NCBI GenBank assembly: GCA_030671315.1
Contig: DAOUZW010000077.1
Location: 1-6,049 of the forward strand
DNA from: Candidatus Bathyarchaeota archaeon
Lineage (GTDB): Archaea > Thermoproteota > Bathyarchaeia > 40CM-2-53-6 > RBG-13-38-9
DNA length: 6,049 nt
Direction: 5' to 3'
The position numbers and the translations under genes are program-made. The notes under the pieces are model-generated. The model made no database searches. It had not been told where the DNA came from and saw nothing but the letters and a program-made list of their open reading frames with translations. How positions within the stretch are numbered: position 1 is the first letter of the stretch; each line of letters begins with the position of its first letter. Shown one piece after another: positions 5,608 to 6,049 of this stretch.

Positions 5608-6049
5608 TCAGTGTTCTTTGAGAACTCTATGAGGAAGACCATGTGCTATCAATTCAACTGGACATTTGTAGGTGTCTTCCAGAGCTTCAGGTGTGATTTC
5701 TTTTGTTCCTTGATAGTGAAGTCTTCTGTTTAAACAAGCGATCTTGTCTACGTATATTGAAACAGCAGATATGTCATGTGTAACCAAGATTATGGGCGTT
5801 GTCTTGTTTAAATCATTAAAGAATTCCCAAAGTTTTGTATCCAGATTCTTGTCCACGTTTGCTGTTGGTTCATCTAAAAGTAGAAGTTTGGGCTCTGAAG
5901 CCAGAGCTCTTGCCATAAAGACTCGTTGTCTTTCGCCCCCAGATAGTTTTCCGATTGCATGATGCCGTAAATGACTCATATTTACTTCTTCAATCACTTT
6001 GTTCGCAATTTTTTTGTCTTCTAGACTATATCTTCTGAACATTCTTGTT
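5608..6049 (-). CDS. Metal ABC transporter ATP-binding protein, C-terminal part (cut by window edge)
   Basis: The reading frame is open to the right edge, so the true start and the Walker A motif lie outside; the ATG at 6042 is internal (in-frame Thr-Arg codons precede it). About 146 codons are visible. They contain the ABC signature LSGGERQRV (about 5946-5920), Walker B LLLLDEPT (about 5886-5863), the D-loop ANVD directly after it, and the H-loop His in ILVTHD (5778-5776). The tail, with CPVELIAHGLPHRVLKEH, is typical of ATPases in zinc/manganese importers (ZnuC type). Two ATPases would pair beneath the permease encoded 14 nt downstream and drive metal uptake by ATP hydrolysis. Everything needed for hydrolysis in the visible part is intact. 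Family assignment is secure; the metal is unknown. Confidence 0.93.
   Translation of the reverse strand, partial: TRMFRRYSLEDKKIANKVIEEVNMSHLRHHAIGKLSGGERQRVFMARALASEPKLLLLDEPTANVDKNLDTKLWEFFNDLNKTTPIILVTHDISAVSIYVDKIACLNRRLHYQGTKEITPEALEDTYKCPVELIAHGLPHRVLKEH

Noticed and set aside
5415..5642. Minus-strand open frame of 75 codons across the ATPase/permease junction
   Set aside because: It overlaps both real genes in another frame, with a composition (Arg/Ser/Trp/Cys) typical of an out-of-frame reading.
5744..5962. Plus-strand open frame of 72 codons
   Set aside because: It is antisense to the ABC signature and Walker B region of the ATPase gene, a conserved stretch that commonly leaves open antisense frames.
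5608..6042. ATG at 6042 as the true start of the ATPase
   Set aside because: The frame stays open to the window edge, and the visible part begins after where the Walker A and Q-loop should be, so the gene is cut by the edge and not truncated.

Overview
The window looks like chromosomal DNA from an archaeon. The evidence is a PAC2-family proteasome-assembly-type protein, a membrane-anchored Lon-type (S16) protease without an ATPase domain, short leaders with TATA-like box A elements, mixed ATG/GTG/TTG starts and short intergenic gaps. The protein styles resemble uncultivated TACK-type archaea such as Bathyarchaeia, but that placement is an impression, not a result. I see no insertion sequence, CRISPR array, tRNA, rRNA or integrase, and no gene-free stretch longer than about 120 bases.

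Left part (1-2805, all minus strand). Transcription runs right to left. A PAC2-family protein is followed 11 nt later by a small heat-shock protein (Hsp20). After 76 bp carrying a likely promoter comes a complete class I/II-type (AcuC-like) deacetylase. After a further 115 bp, a signal-peptide-bearing secreted protein begins and runs off the left edge. The secreted protein is easily missed because its frame is cut by the window end and overlaps an out-of-frame open stretch.

Middle (2806-3926). A 116 bp divergent promoter region with two short dyads separates the PAC2 operon from a plus-strand gene. That gene encodes an N-terminally anchored protein with a coiled coil and a stand-alone Lon-type Ser/Lys protease domain predicted to face outward. 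Together PAC2, Hsp20 and the Lon-like protease suggest a protein quality-control neighbourhood.

Right part (3927-6049, minus strand). The C-terminal part of an ABC ATPase (its Walker A lies beyond the window), an ABC-3 family metal permease and an unrecognised HEFGH-motif putative metalloprotein lie head to tail with gaps of 14 and 38 nt. This looks like a Zn/Mn/Fe importer operon with a zincin-like protein at its downstream end. It converges on the Lon-like gene with a 60 bp gap.

Nothing here is a clearly new defence or mobile system. The items most worth follow-up are the orphan HEFGH protein tied to a metal importer, the PAC2 protein with a HbYX-like C-terminus next to hsp20, and the promoter dyads.
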